Notes: generated from the sequence alone by a model not told the origin. 64,000 bases of DNA from Nemorincola caseinilytica (GCF_039540515.1 NZ_BAABFA010000001.1:1-64000); one strand, 5' to 3'; numbered from the stretch's first letter, positions 25,649 through 34,764 are shown. Made by a program: numbers and translations.

Positions 25649-27205
25649 GTCCCGTTGCTTTTCGTGTTCCATACGCTCTTTTTCTGCCTTTAGGGTAGGG
25701 TAGAAGAGCAGCCCTGCTAGTATACCGCTTATCAGCCCGCCTATGTGGGCGGCATTGTCGGTATTGCCTGCCATGCCCATCAGCAGGTTGTACCCTACAA
25801 AGATGCCTGCGCTTATCAGTAGTCCTTTGCTGGCCGCAGTGGGGAAAATGCCTTTTACCAGCAGTATGAGCAGTGCCCCATATATACCGAATATAGCGCC
25901 CGATGCGCCTACGCTCACCACGGCCACATGCCACCACATGCTGGTGACGCTGGCCAGTATGCCCGTTACAAGGTATATGATGGTGAACCTGCGGCTGCCT
26001 ATTATAGGCTCCAGGAACATACCCGCGAATAGCAGGCCATACATATTGGCCACCAAGTGCATGATGCCGCTATGCAGAAAGGCGGACGACAGCAGCCGCC
26101 ACCATTGCCCACCCATGGTGGCAGGCCCATAGTTGGCGCCCCAGTACAGCAGGTCGTCGGCATGGAAGGAAACAAAGCCCAGCCCCTTCACCACCATGCA
26201 CAGGAATACAATGATGTTCAGATCCATGATGATGGGCGTGGCGGCATACCCCTTTGCCAGTACGAACAGCGAAAAGAACTCCTTTGCGCTCATGTCGCTA
26301 TCGTCCTTCACTGCCGTATCGCTCATTTTGGGCCTTATCAGCATTACCAGCAGCAGCAGCATGCATATGGCGTACGACCTGAACACCCATCCCAGCTTCT
26401 CCCCATTCCGGGCTTCAAAGGGTTCTGTCTCTGCCCGCAGCACCATATTGCTGGCCGATGTATAGCGTGGTGTACGGGCTATCGCCTTGTTGTACTTGTC
26501 GTGGTCATTGGTATTGCCCTCGTTCTCCAGGTAGGCAAATTCGGTAAGGTCCGCCTCGTTCAGTTCCTTTTCGCTTCGTGTTGCAAATTCCTCCCACTTC
26601 TTGTCTTTTTCGGCATCGCTCTGGTCGTTGCTTATGGTCTCGTGGTATTTTTTGCCCAGCCATGCGGCGCACTCAGTACCGGCAGTATCATCGGCCGATG
26701 CGAATATGGGCAGCGCTATATGCAGGTATAGGTCCAGGTCCTCATTGTATCGCCCACTCACTTCCGTTGAGCCATATACACAGGCATAGGAGCGGTCTAT
26801 GTACAGGTCCTTTACCTTGTAGTACCGTGTTGCGGGACTCTTGTTTATCGTATTTATATTGTCCAGCACGGTAAGCTTGCCCGTGGCCGTCTGCAGGTAG
26901 AACTGGGCTACTATAGTAGGTATGGCCATCGCGAACCACACCACACCATAGTACATGCTGGCCCAGCTACCACCACGTTTTGTGGCCAGTTGCAGTTGCT
27001 TTATCCTGGGGCTTATCCATACCAGTATGATGATCCACGGCAGGCCCATCGGCAGCCAGAACTGCACCAGGTCTTCCTTTGGCGAGAATAGCTTCAGGTC
27101 TATCACCAGGTACCAGTGCAGCAGGGTATACAACACTACGAACAGCACAGAGGCAATGAGTACCGGTATATAGATATGCCTTAGTTTATCAATAAAATGT
27201 TTCAT
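25622..27205 (-). CDS. Rhomboid-family intramembrane serine protease
   Basis: 527 residues. The rhomboid core is C-terminal (about 355-510): GQWWRLLSSAFLHSGIMHLVANMYGLLFAG, the catalytic-Ser loop VGASGAIFG, and the catalytic His in NAAHIGGLISG. The N-terminal 330 residues are unusual: two hydrophobic helices, then a large soluble part (about 120-290) with no recognised fold, which could bind substrate. ATG at 27205 is preferred; a GTG at 27262 would add a 19-residue basic stretch. Convergent overlap with the small lipoprotein. Confidence 0.9.
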   Translation of the reverse strand: MKHFIDKLRHIYIPVLIASVLFVVLYTLLHWYLVIDLKLFSPKEDLVQFWLPMGLPWIIILVWISPRIKQLQLATKRGGSWASMYYGVVWFAMAIPTIVAQFYLQTATGKLTVLDNINTINKSPATRYYKVKDLYIDRSYACVYGSTEVSGRYNEDLDLYLHIALPIFASADDTAGTECAAWLGKKYHETISNDQSDAEKDKKWEEFATRSEKELNEADLTEFAYLENEGNTNDHDKYNKAIARTPRYTSASNMVLRAETEPFEARNGEKLGWVFRSYAICMLLLLVMLIRPKMSDTAVKDDSDMSAKEFFSLFVLAKGYAATPIIMDLNIIVFLCMVVKGLGFVSFHADDLLYWGANYGPATMGGQWWRLLSSAFLHSGIMHLVANMYGLLFAGMFLEPIIGSRRFTIIYLVTGILASVTSMWWHVAVVSVGASGAIFGIYGALLILLVKGIFPTAASKGLLISAGIFVGYNLLMGMAGNTDNAAHIGGLISGILAGLLFYPTLKAEKERMEHEKQRDLIDDTGDI

Positions 27206-27335
27206 AAAGTGGCGATGCGATAAAAGATATCGCTCTCCTAAATATATGGATCTTTCGTTCACATACTGCGGGTGGGTACAAAAAACAGACCTGCGGACAA
27301 GAGGAGGCGGTCAGTGGCAGTAAAAAAGTATATGC

Positions 27336-27366
27336 ATTAAAAAAGCCCCTTTGCAGGGGCTTCTTG
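27336..27366 (-). terminator. Terminator of the ArsR-family gene
   Basis: Minus strand GCCCCT-GCAA-AGGGGC followed by TTTTTTAATG, 24 bases past the ArsR stop. Confidence 0.85.
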
Positions 27367-27389
27367 TTTTGGAGATATTTTCAAGGATA

Positions 27390-27749
27390 TTAGTTGCTGG
27401 CTTCTTCTGAGTTCACCAGTTCGTTCACGAACTTGGCAACTGCTGCTATGCGGGCATGATTCAGCGCATAGTGGATGAATTTACCATCACGCTCGGTGAT
27501 AACGATGTTTGCACGGCGGAGGATAGCAAGATGCTGTGAAGCTACAGACTGTTCCAGGCGCAGTTTCACATAGATATCGGTAACATTCATGCGTTTGTTC
27601 TCTTCCAGCAGCTTTACTATCTGCTGACGGAGCTTGTGATTGATGGCCCTCAGTGTCATAGCTGCGTTCTTCACAGCTACATAATCCAACTTGATCTGTT
27701 CGTTCGAACCTTTGATTACCAGAGTGTTTGCTGATACCGTCGTTTCCAT
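27390..27749 (-). CDS. ArsR-family winged-helix regulator
   Basis: 119 residues. Winged helix at about 30-105: LRQQIVKLLEENKRMNVTDIYVKLRLEQSVASQHLAILRRANIVITERDGKFIHYAL, a classic ArsR layout with VASQHLAIL as recognition helix. The metal-binding ELCVCDL motif is absent, so metal sensing is unlikely. Preceded by a long AT-rich leader and a two-element promoter (27834-27868). No obvious target gene adjacent; autoregulation is plausible. Confidence 0.9.
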   Translation of the reverse strand: METTVSANTLVIKGSNEQIKLDYVAVKNAAMTLRAINHKLRQQIVKLLEENKRMNVTDIYVKLRLEQSVASQHLAILRRANIVITERDGKFIHYALNHARIAAVAKFVNELVNSEEASN

Positions 27750-27833
27750 TAAACTTAAAATTTTACGATGATTAAAATGATAAAAAAAACCTTTCTAAAA
27801 TATTCAGGTACGTTGAGTGTTGTGAATATGTTG

Positions 27834-27868
27834 CAAACATACTTAATTAAAGCGATATGAAATGCAAA
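27834..27868 (-). promoter_or_regulatory. Two-element promoter of the ArsR-family gene
   Basis: Minus strand TTTG (27868-27865), 23 bases, then TATGTTTG (27841-27834). The leader to the ATG is about 85 bases and AT-rich. Confidence 0.6.
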
Positions 27869-27948
27869 AGATGAAATAAAAAAGTTAACATTGAGTTAAA
27901 GTGTAGATGAAAAAAATGTATGTTTAACTACAAGTCTATGAAATACAA

Positions 27949-28614
27949 TTATTTATGAGTATAAACACTTTTAAGGTATAAGGGAATAGCATTTGCGATA
28001 TTTACATTTCCATTACGATCGTACTGTTCATATGCATATTCTGCCCATGCTCCATTGTCTAATATTATATTCTGACCAAATGAACAAAATTTAACTTTTA
28101 GTTTAAAAAAAAGTTCTTCTGCCGCATTGGTCGTTATATGTAAATTTTCGCGGTTCTGTAGCATTTCCGCCATATCTTCCTCCATCATATGCACCGGCGC
28201 CAGTATGGTATCGAACTTATTATCGTGTATACTTATGAAATATTCTTTATCGCGCGCTACCAGTATACTGGCTATATACCCGGCCGTAGGGTGCTGCTGT
28301 ATGGCCGCCAGCGCCAGCAGCGATAGCCTGTCCTGCAGCAGCAGGGGTATATCCATGGCATAGCATATACCCTTGGCGGTGGCCATGGCTATACGCAGGC
28401 CTGTATACGAGCCCGGTCCGCTGCATACAGCTATGGCCGCCAGTTGTGCCATAGCTATGCCGGCGCTTGCCAGCGCGGCGCTTATCATATTATTTATGGC
28501 CGTAGCATGGTCGCGCAGTGTGCTATTGGTCTCGGTGCATACAGGCTTGCCATCGGCACATACCATTACGCTGCTCGTATCGGCCGATGTATCTATGTGT
28601 AATATGTATACCAT
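27949..28614 (-). CDS. tsaB: TsaB, subunit of the threonylcarbamoyl-adenosine tRNA-modification complex
   Basis: 221 residues. With TsaD and TsaE it makes t6A37 on ANN-decoding tRNAs. Hallmarks: YILHIDTSADTSSVMV, the ASKH-fold loop VCSGPGSYTGLRIAMATAKGICYA, and the LLLQDRLSLLALA helix. ATG at 28614 is chosen because the alternative GTG at 28626 lies in the promoter box. The 3' third of the gene is much more AT-rich than the 5' part. Divergent from ridA with mirrored promoters. Confidence 0.9.
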   Translation of the reverse strand: MVYILHIDTSADTSSVMVCADGKPVCTETNSTLRDHATAINNMISAALASAGIAMAQLAAIAVCSGPGSYTGLRIAMATAKGICYAMDIPLLLQDRLSLLALAAIQQHPTAGYIASILVARDKEYFISIHDNKFDTILAPVHMMEEDMAEMLQNRENLHITTNAAEELFFKLKVKFCSFGQNIILDNGAWAEYAYEQYDRNGNVNIANAIPLYLKSVYTHK

Positions 28615-28625
28615 AATATTGCGCA

Positions 28626-28633
28626 CAAATGTA
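28626..28633 (-). promoter_or_regulatory. -7 box of tsaB, mirrored with that of ridA
   Basis: Minus strand TACATTTG, 11 bases before the tsaB ATG. With the ridA box it forms an exact inverted repeat of 8 bp around a 10-base centre. Confidence 0.65.
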
Positions 28634-28643
28634 CGGCGCGTAT

Positions 28644-28651
28644 TACATTTG
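28644..28651 (+). promoter_or_regulatory. -7 box of ridA, mirrored with that of tsaB
   Basis: TACATTTG, ending 5 bases before the ridA ATG at 28657; a transcript starting a few bases past the box would be nearly leaderless. Confidence 0.65.
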
Positions 28652-28656
28652 CAGCT

Positions 28657-29040
28657 ATGGAAAAGAAGATAGTGAACACCCCCAGCGCACCTGCCCCCAT
28701 CGGCCCTTACAACCAGTCGGTGAAGTACGGCAATATGCTCTTCATATCGGGCCAGATAGCCCTGGACCCCGCTACCGGCAACCTTGTAGAAGGCGACATA
28801 CAGGCAGAGACCCGGCAGGTGATGACCAACCTGCAGGCAATACTGAAGGAAGCGGGTATGAGCTTTGGCAACGTCATAAAGACATCCATCTTCCTTATGG
28901 ATATGGGCCAGTTCGCGCAGGTGAACGAGGTATACGGCAGCTACTTCGATAGCAGCAATGCTCCCGCCCGCGAGACCGTACAGGTAGCAGGCCTGCCCAG
29001 GGGCGTAAGGGTAGAGATAAGCATGATAGCCGGGGAGTAG
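28657..29040 (+). CDS. ridA: RidA-family 2-iminobutanoate/2-iminopropanoate deaminase
   Basis: 127 residues, the usual RidA length. Removes reactive imines/enamines produced by PLP enzymes. Motifs: APAPIGPYNQSVKYGNMLFISGQIALDP, MTNLQAILKEAGMSFGNVIKTSIFLMDM and the signature end PARETVQVAGLPRGVRVEISMIA, which includes the substrate-binding arginine. The terminal Glu of the active site is retained (IAGE). Confidence 0.93.
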   Translation: MEKKIVNTPSAPAPIGPYNQSVKYGNMLFISGQIALDPATGNLVEGDIQAETRQVMTNLQAILKEAGMSFGNVIKTSIFLMDMGQFAQVNEVYGSYFDSSNAPARETVQVAGLPRGVRVEISMIAGE

Positions 29041-29290
29041 GTGTCGGGAATTAGGAATTGGGAATTAGGAATTGGGAATTAGGAATTGGGAATTAGGAAT
29101 AGGGAATTAGGAATTAGGACCGGGTCGGAATTGGGATCTGAATTTTGGAATTTGGAATTTGGGAATTGGGATCTAGAATTTTGGAACTTGGAATTTGAAT
29201 TTTGTTATTTGGAATTTGGGATATGGAATTTGTCCCCTGTAATTTGTTATTTGGAATTTGTTATTTGGAATAGTAGTTTTATCCTTCAAA
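29041..29290. repeat. Degenerate GGAATT-rich tandem repeat
   Basis: About 230 bases of 7/14-bp units such as GGGAATTAGGAATT, drifting into GGAATTTGGAATTT and GTTATTTGGAATTT. It follows ridA at once and ends before the lipoprotein at 29307. An open frame through it (Trp/Glu/Leu/Phe-rich) reflects the repeat, not a protein. Confidence 0.85.
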
Positions 29291-29306
29291 CTCGTTGGTA
29301 TATAGT

Positions 29307-30008
29307 ATGAGATATTTCCTCTTTATCCTTTCGGTAATGGTCATCATAGCCGCATGTAACCCTCAGCCCGAAGTTACCCCCAGCAAAGAGAACATGCTTC
29401 GCTCTAAGAAATGGCGGATAACAGGTGGTACCATTACGGTAAAGAAGCCCAATGGCGTGGATACCAATCTGAAATACCTGGACTATATAGATACCTGCTA
29501 TTCGGACGACTACCTGAAGTTCGACTCTATGTACTTCGGAAAGTCATATACCGGCTCGCAGAAGTGTAATGCTGCCGATCCCGAGTTCCAGAACTTCAAA
29601 TGGAGGCTCTTCAACAACGATAAGAGCATAGACCTGTACGATGGCTTCAATATGATATTCGCCGTTACTACATCTATAGAGCCTTACCGCTTCGAAACAC
29701 TGGCTACATCGCCCGAGATAAAATTAGATACCATCGTCGGCAGGCTCGATACCATTCCCGGTTTCATAAAGCAGTTCATAGTGCTCGATACCATACGCGA
29801 GCTCAGGTACAAGCGTTACCCCATACCCAATTTCGACCTCTATGGCGCCGAGATAACAGAGTTCAGCCAGTTGCTCTTCAAGGTGAAATTCTCCTTCAAG
29901 ACCACCAGGATCGACTCTACGGGCTTCCATGCAGGTGCGCCCAACAACTTTGAGCCCATACTGGTGAACGACACCGCCGATTACTTCCTTACTTTCAGCT
30001 CGTTCTAA
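29307..30008 (+). CDS. Hypothetical lipoprotein
   Basis: 233 residues with signal helix and lipobox (VIIAAC, Cys 16). The mature part begins RSKKWRITGGTITVKK, a pattern common in Bacteroidota lipocalin-like lipoproteins, and continues with alternating strands; no catalytic motif. The start is ATG 29307, not the TTG at 29295. It lies straight after the GGAATT tract, which may hold its promoter. Confidence 0.75.
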   Translation: MRYFLFILSVMVIIAACNPQPEVTPSKENMLRSKKWRITGGTITVKKPNGVDTNLKYLDYIDTCYSDDYLKFDSMYFGKSYTGSQKCNAADPEFQNFKWRLFNNDKSIDLYDGFNMIFAVTTSIEPYRFETLATSPEIKLDTIVGRLDTIPGFIKQFIVLDTIRELRYKRYPIPNFDLYGAEITEFSQLLFKVKFSFKTTRIDSTGFHAGAPNNFEPILVNDTADYFLTFSSF

Positions 30009-30117
30009 GCAGGGTAGGCAGGTATAGGTGTACCGTATTTTCACATTTCCTATGTGCAGGTCTTTTGGCTATATGGATAGCAGGGGGTAATTTTATGCTT
30101 TCCCATCATATACCCAT

Positions 30118-31404
30118 ATGCGTTCCCTGTTCATTGCTTTAGTTCTGTTTACGGCTACCGTCCTTTGCCCGTATATGGCCGGCGCCCAGTACGAGGATTG
30201 GCAAGATATGGCCCCCGAAGGGAAGATCATCAACTATCGCACCCTTACCTGGAACGATTTTCAGCACCTGCAAATGAGGCATGTGGCCGAGGAACTGTCG
30301 CAGCATGGCCTGCAGGCGCAGGCCTATGTCATACCCACCATTTACTTTGAGCCCATAGATGCCGAACGACTGGATAATGGCAGGCTCAAATTCAAATTCA
30401 AGGTGAAATGTGCCTTCCAGAGCCATGCCTATGTGCGGGACGATGTGAAGAAAGCACACACCAATTATGTGCTGTACCACGAGCAGGGGCACTATGACAT
30501 AGCGCTCAATTTTGCCAATATCATGCAGGAAGAGCTATGCAGCAAAGATTTTAGCCCTAATGGCTATGATAAAGAGATAGGCGCGATTATAGAAAAACTG
30601 TATACGCGATACCATGAGCTGCAAGAGCGATACGATGCAGAAGTGAACCCCCATGGCACCGACGATGTACCCATGCAGACCCTGTGGGATATGCGTATAA
30701 AGAAGGCGCTGGAGAACAACTCTATAGAATATTATACAAGCCCGGAAAGTGTAGCCGCAACAGTAAAAGGCCTGGGCCTGGGGCAAACAGTGAAACGCCT
30801 GCCCACAGACGATGTAAGGCGGTTCGCAGTGCGGGCGCGCCCGCTCTACTCCGAATTCACCGACGAAACGGCCGCCATGACCAAAGAGCTATCTGTATGG
30901 AACATGGAGAAAGTGGTACTGGCTTTTTATCAGCAGCGGTATTTTGTAGGGGAAGAGGGCAAACCTGTTAAGGATTGTTCGCGCTTGCTGGGCTATCTCT
31001 TTGTGCCTAATGGCAAGGACACCTACAAGCGCATATTCATAGACACCTTTGTGCGCGACGACCTGTCGCCCAAGGTAAACGCATCTTTCTTTGCCAATGC
31101 CGATACCGATGCTGTAAAAGAACTGGTGATACAGACCGTACAGACGCGTAAGGATAATGAGGCTACGGGTGTACAGTATACCACCAGGGTATATGACAAC
31201 ACCTTCCGGGCATTGCCCGGCAAGCTGCGCAAGCTGAACGATGTGGCCGAAAAGCTGGAGAACAGTGTGGACGGCACCGTGAACGGTAAGCCGCAGAAGG
31301 CAAAGTACAAGACTGAAAAAGACCTGCGCGATGCCCTGCAGAAACTAGGCTATGCAGAAGAAACACCCGCTGCCGCACCACCTAAAAAGACGATATACCG
31401 ATGA
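30118..31404 (+). CDS. DUF922-like putative zinc peptidase, secreted
   Basis: 428 residues with a signal peptide (about 1-23, ending AGAQ). An HExxH-type motif is visible as H121-E122-Q-G-H125-Y-D127-I in VLYHEQGHYDIALNFANIM, the pattern of the DUF922 family of predicted Zn peptidases. The C-terminal 220 residues (from about 210) have no recognised domain and end in a Pro-rich tail. Its stop overlaps the next ATG (ATGA at 31401-31404), so it is coupled to the small membrane protein and possibly to the transglutaminase gene. Confidence 0.7.
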   Translation: MRSLFIALVLFTATVLCPYMAGAQYEDWQDMAPEGKIINYRTLTWNDFQHLQMRHVAEELSQHGLQAQAYVIPTIYFEPIDAERLDNGRLKFKFKVKCAFQSHAYVRDDVKKAHTNYVLYHEQGHYDIALNFANIMQEELCSKDFSPNGYDKEIGAIIEKLYTRYHELQERYDAEVNPHGTDDVPMQTLWDMRIKKALENNSIEYYTSPESVAATVKGLGLGQTVKRLPTDDVRRFAVRARPLYSEFTDETAAMTKELSVWNMEKVVLAFYQQRYFVGEEGKPVKDCSRLLGYLFVPNGKDTYKRIFIDTFVRDDLSPKVNASFFANADTDAVKELVIQTVQTRKDNEATGVQYTTRVYDNTFRALPGKLRKLNDVAEKLENSVDGTVNGKPQKAKYKTEKDLRDALQKLGYAEETPAAAPPKKTIYR

Positions 31405-31958
31405 TAGGAATGTGGATAGCGATCACCTGTAGTGCGGGGCTTATATTTGTGCTAACGATAATACTGGGTATAGTGCGCCAGAAGGTATGGCTGGTAATGG
31501 TGGCCGTGGTAGCCCTCTTTGCTACTACGGTAGCGGGCTACATCACTTTTGCCCAGATAACGGCCACTGTTGTAAAGACGGTAACAAAGACCGGGGCGGA
31601 GCGTACTGCCGAAGAGGTATTCGCTGCCGAATTCGACCGGCCACAAACACCCTGTATACAGGTGGTAGACTACTACGATCCCTCTGTATCGGTACTGAAC
31701 GATAAGCTGTCCATATGCTTTTCTTCCTGCCCCGCAGAAACGAGGAGGATACTCGGCCGCCGCCGTTACGACGTTGCGCAGCGCATCACTACCGATGTCA
31801 TGGCCGCCATGACCGAGAGATGCTGCCGCAATTTCGTTACCCCCGAGCGCTTTGGCAGTACCGTGCTGGAATGCCTGGCATCAGAAGGTAAGGATGCCTA
31901 TACCATGTATATATCTGCAGATAGTACAAGGGTATACTACACACGGCAAATGAAATAG
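31401..31958 (+). CDS. Hypothetical protein with N-terminal membrane hairpin
   Basis: 185 residues: two membrane helices (about 3-24 and 29-50), then a soluble part of about 130 residues with five cysteines (PCIQVVDYY, SICFSSCPAE, ERCCRNF). No family recognised. ATGA overlap with the upstream DUF922-like gene and 60 bases to the transglutaminase gene suggest a three-gene operon acting at the envelope. Confidence 0.7.
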   Translation: MIGMWIAITCSAGLIFVLTIILGIVRQKVWLVMVAVVALFATTVAGYITFAQITATVVKTVTKTGAERTAEEVFAAEFDRPQTPCIQVVDYYDPSVSVLNDKLSICFSSCPAETRRILGRRRYDVAQRITTDVMAAMTERCCRNFVTPERFGSTVLECLASEGKDAYTMYISADSTRVYYTRQMK

Positions 31959-32018
31959 GTCTATTTTAACGATCCCTGTGGTATTTTTTCCACTACATTT
32001 ATAGCAGAGAACGAAAGT

Positions 32019-34634
32019 ATGAGGATACAACGTGCCGCTCCCGCAAATGAGCTGCTGGCAAAGCTGATATTCCTGGCGCTGCCCACGGCAGTGGTAGGCT
32101 ATTTCCTGCTGCGCCAGGTGAACGAGTATTACTCTATCCTCCACAACGATGCCCTGCGCCAGGCGCTCTATTTTGCCGCAGGCATGGGTATATCGGCTGT
32201 TTTCTACGCCTTTCGTTTCCGTTTCCTGCCCACCTTTGCGCTGCTTATAGCCGCCATGTACACCCTGTACCTGGGGCTGGACAAATACGAGACCGGCGAG
32301 TTCGATGCCTTCTTCATAGCGCGGCAATACCAGGTGGCGGCCATACTCTTTGGTACAGGCTGGCTAATGGGGTGGGGCTGGCTGCGTATACGCTACTGGG
32401 CGGTGATGGTGGCCACCATCACACTGTGTAGCTGCGTACTGGTGATAGCCAAGGGCAATGTAGAGACCGTGCGCGGCCTGCTCATGGCCTTTGCACCTGC
32501 ACTGGTATATGGCGTATACGTTGTCTTCACCGCAGAGCAGATATACAATTACAAAGACAAATCCGCCCGCTTCTGGTGGTTCCTTACGCGCAGGCTGGCT
32601 TTGTTCCTCATTATATCCTGCGGTTTCCTGGGTGGTATCATCTACTGGCGCCGGGCCGAGATACAGGCCACTGTAGATAACTATGGCGGCAGCGGCAAGG
32701 AAGGCCAGAACAGCATGCTGAAGAAGAACAAGGACAACTCCTTCGACCTCCGCGACTATTCGCGCCTCAGTGGCGCCCTTGGCCGCAGCAACGACCTACT
32801 CTTCTGTGCCCACATCAACAATTATTTCCCCAATACCGACCTGCCCAATCCTCTATACCTTACAGCATTCTACTTCACCAAGTTCGATACCGCCACCGAG
32901 ACCTTTGAGCGCGATGCCAAAATACCTTTCAACGACCTCTTCGAGCCCGATCCCTCCAAGATACCCCTCTTCAATACAAAGCAGGATTCATCTGTCATTC
33001 GCAACAGCCTGGGCAGTAAGCTGCGCCAGGTGGTAGAGGTTGAGATATACAGCAAGACCCTTTCGCCCAATACTTATCTTGCCCCCAATGTGGGCTTCTT
33101 CGTACAGCCCATTACCATAGAGAAGGACTTCCGCGACCAGTTCCGTTCGGCATACCGTACCAAGAGCTATGTATCGGCCCTCAACAGCGCCTACTTCGTA
33201 TATAATGTCCCTAATCCCGAGATAAAGAAGTTCCAGGAGATGCGCTTCGAGGTACTGCGCGAGGTAAAGGGCTATGAGGGGGTGGATGAGGAGTTCATGA
33301 GGTATTACACCTACATGCCCTCCAACCCCAAGTTCGGCACCATAAGCGAGCTTGCTCGCCGTGTCACCGACACCGCCCATACACCTGTAGACAAGGTATT
33401 GGCCATACGCAATTACTTCCTCTCTAAGGACGAGCATGGCGAGCGCCTCTACCAGTATACCGACAATCCCGGCATCCCCGACCTGCCCAATGCCTCCAAG
33501 CTCATGTACTTCCTCAACGACAATCATAAGGGGTATTGTGCTTACTTTGCCGGGGCTACGCTCTTCATGCTGCGCTCGCTGGGCATACCGTCGCGCATAG
33601 CCGTGGGCTTCCTTACCGAAGACCGCAGCGACAAGAACAAGGGCTGGTACTGGTACTATGCCAACCAGGCCCATGCATGGGTACAGGTATACTTCCCCGG
33701 CTATGGCTGGCTCGATTTCGATACCACAGTGGGCAACGATGCCGAGAACCGTACTACGCCCCAGCCCGATGGTACACCACCAATGCAGCCGCCAAAGGCA
33801 TGGCTGGCCGCCGAGGGTGTGATAATGGATGTGGACACCCTGAAGAAGACCGTAAGGATGTCGGTGAAACAATTCGTCTTTCACGACAAGGAATACAAGA
33901 CCGCACCGCCCACCGAAATGACCTTGGATATGAAGGTGGCCGTGGTATACCGCGATAGTATAGCCATACCACTGGCGCGGGTGCAGAAGGGCGATGAGGG
34001 TACGGCGGTATCCTACTCAGAGGCTATGAAGAAACTGGAGCCCGCACAGGGCGAAAGCGCCACGGCCCTGCTAAAGCGTTTCCCCGCCGCCGTCCCTATC
34101 GACGAAGTATACCTCAAGCGCAAAGACCTGGCCACCGAGAAGGAAAAACCACCCGTTACCGAGAAGGAGAAAGAAACACCTATAAGCGAGATACTTTATA
34201 CTGCCCTGGGCATACTGGCCGGTATACTTTTATTCTTCCTCCTGCTGCCCAGGCTGGTACTGTGGTACTACCTGCTGCGCCACCGTTCATCCAAGGCAGG
34301 CGGCAGCAAGCCCTATTGGGCATACCGTACCGCCTGCTACTACCTGCATATGTGCGGCATACCACGCGGCACCCTTACCCCCATGCAGTATGCCCGCCAG
34401 GTGGTAGACCCGCAGTTGGGCACATCCCTTACAGCCTTCATGAACATATACCTTAAGAAGAAGTACGCCAAACAACCCCTCACCCCCGCCGAAGAGCAAA
34501 AGGTAGATACCTTCCTGCGCCCATTCCTGGCACAGGCGCGCAAGGGCATAAAGTTCTCCTCAAGGGTATTCGGCCTGATGAACCCCATACGCTGCGCCTC
34601 TTTCTTTGTGATGCCCGAAGAGGAGAATGGGTAG
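32019..34634 (+). CDS. Membrane-bound transglutaminase-like protein
   Basis: 871 residues. Six or seven membrane helices at 15-205, a long extracytoplasmic region, a transglutaminase-like core at about 440-575, and one more helix near 730 followed by a cytosolic tail. The catalytic triad is in place: C507 in HKGYCAYFAGATLFM, H552 in QAHAWVQVYFPGYGW and D566 in LDFDTT. Proteins of this plan act as transamidases or proteases at the envelope; the substrate is unknown. TGc proteins with this topology often sit with DUF58 and MoxR genes, which are absent here. Confidence 0.88.
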   Translation: MRIQRAAPANELLAKLIFLALPTAVVGYFLLRQVNEYYSILHNDALRQALYFAAGMGISAVFYAFRFRFLPTFALLIAAMYTLYLGLDKYETGEFDAFFIARQYQVAAILFGTGWLMGWGWLRIRYWAVMVATITLCSCVLVIAKGNVETVRGLLMAFAPALVYGVYVVFTAEQIYNYKDKSARFWWFLTRRLALFLIISCGFLGGIIYWRRAEIQATVDNYGGSGKEGQNSMLKKNKDNSFDLRDYSRLSGALGRSNDLLFCAHINNYFPNTDLPNPLYLTAFYFTKFDTATETFERDAKIPFNDLFEPDPSKIPLFNTKQDSSVIRNSLGSKLRQVVEVEIYSKTLSPNTYLAPNVGFFVQPITIEKDFRDQFRSAYRTKSYVSALNSAYFVYNVPNPEIKKFQEMRFEVLREVKGYEGVDEEFMRYYTYMPSNPKFGTISELARRVTDTAHTPVDKVLAIRNYFLSKDEHGERLYQYTDNPGIPDLPNASKLMYFLNDNHKGYCAYFAGATLFMLRSLGIPSRIAVGFLTEDRSDKNKGWYWYYANQAHAWVQVYFPGYGWLDFDTTVGNDAENRTTPQPDGTPPMQPPKAWLAAEGVIMDVDTLKKTVRMSVKQFVFHDKEYKTAPPTEMTLDMKVAVVYRDSIAIPLARVQKGDEGTAVSYSEAMKKLEPAQGESATALLKRFPAAVPIDEVYLKRKDLATEKEKPPVTEKEKETPISEILYTALGILAGILLFFLLLPRLVLWYYLLRHRSSKAGGSKPYWAYRTACYYLHMCGIPRGTLTPMQYARQVVDPQLGTSLTAFMNIYLKKKYAKQPLTPAEEQKVDTFLRPFLAQARKGIKFSSRVFGLMNPIRCASFFVMPEEENG

Positions 34635-34660
34635 GGGAGATATTAAAGATACAAAGAACA

Positions 34661-34690
34661 AGACCCGCTCATAAAGCGGGTCTTCTCGTT
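34661..34690. terminator. Terminator between the transglutaminase and ABM-like genes
   Basis: AGACCCGCT (34661-34669) pairs with AGCGGGTCT (34675-34683), 9 bp, with T-rich DNA after it on the plus strand and TTGTTCTTTG after it on the minus. Confidence 0.75.
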
Positions 34691-34764
34691 TCGACCGGAG
34701 GTAGGTTCGAGGGCAAATGCAGTTCTTTTCAGGGTAATGCGTGTTAGCACATTACCATCATATG

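Noticed and set aside
29041..29290. CRISPR array
   Set aside because: Units of 7-14 bases without spacers and no cas genes.
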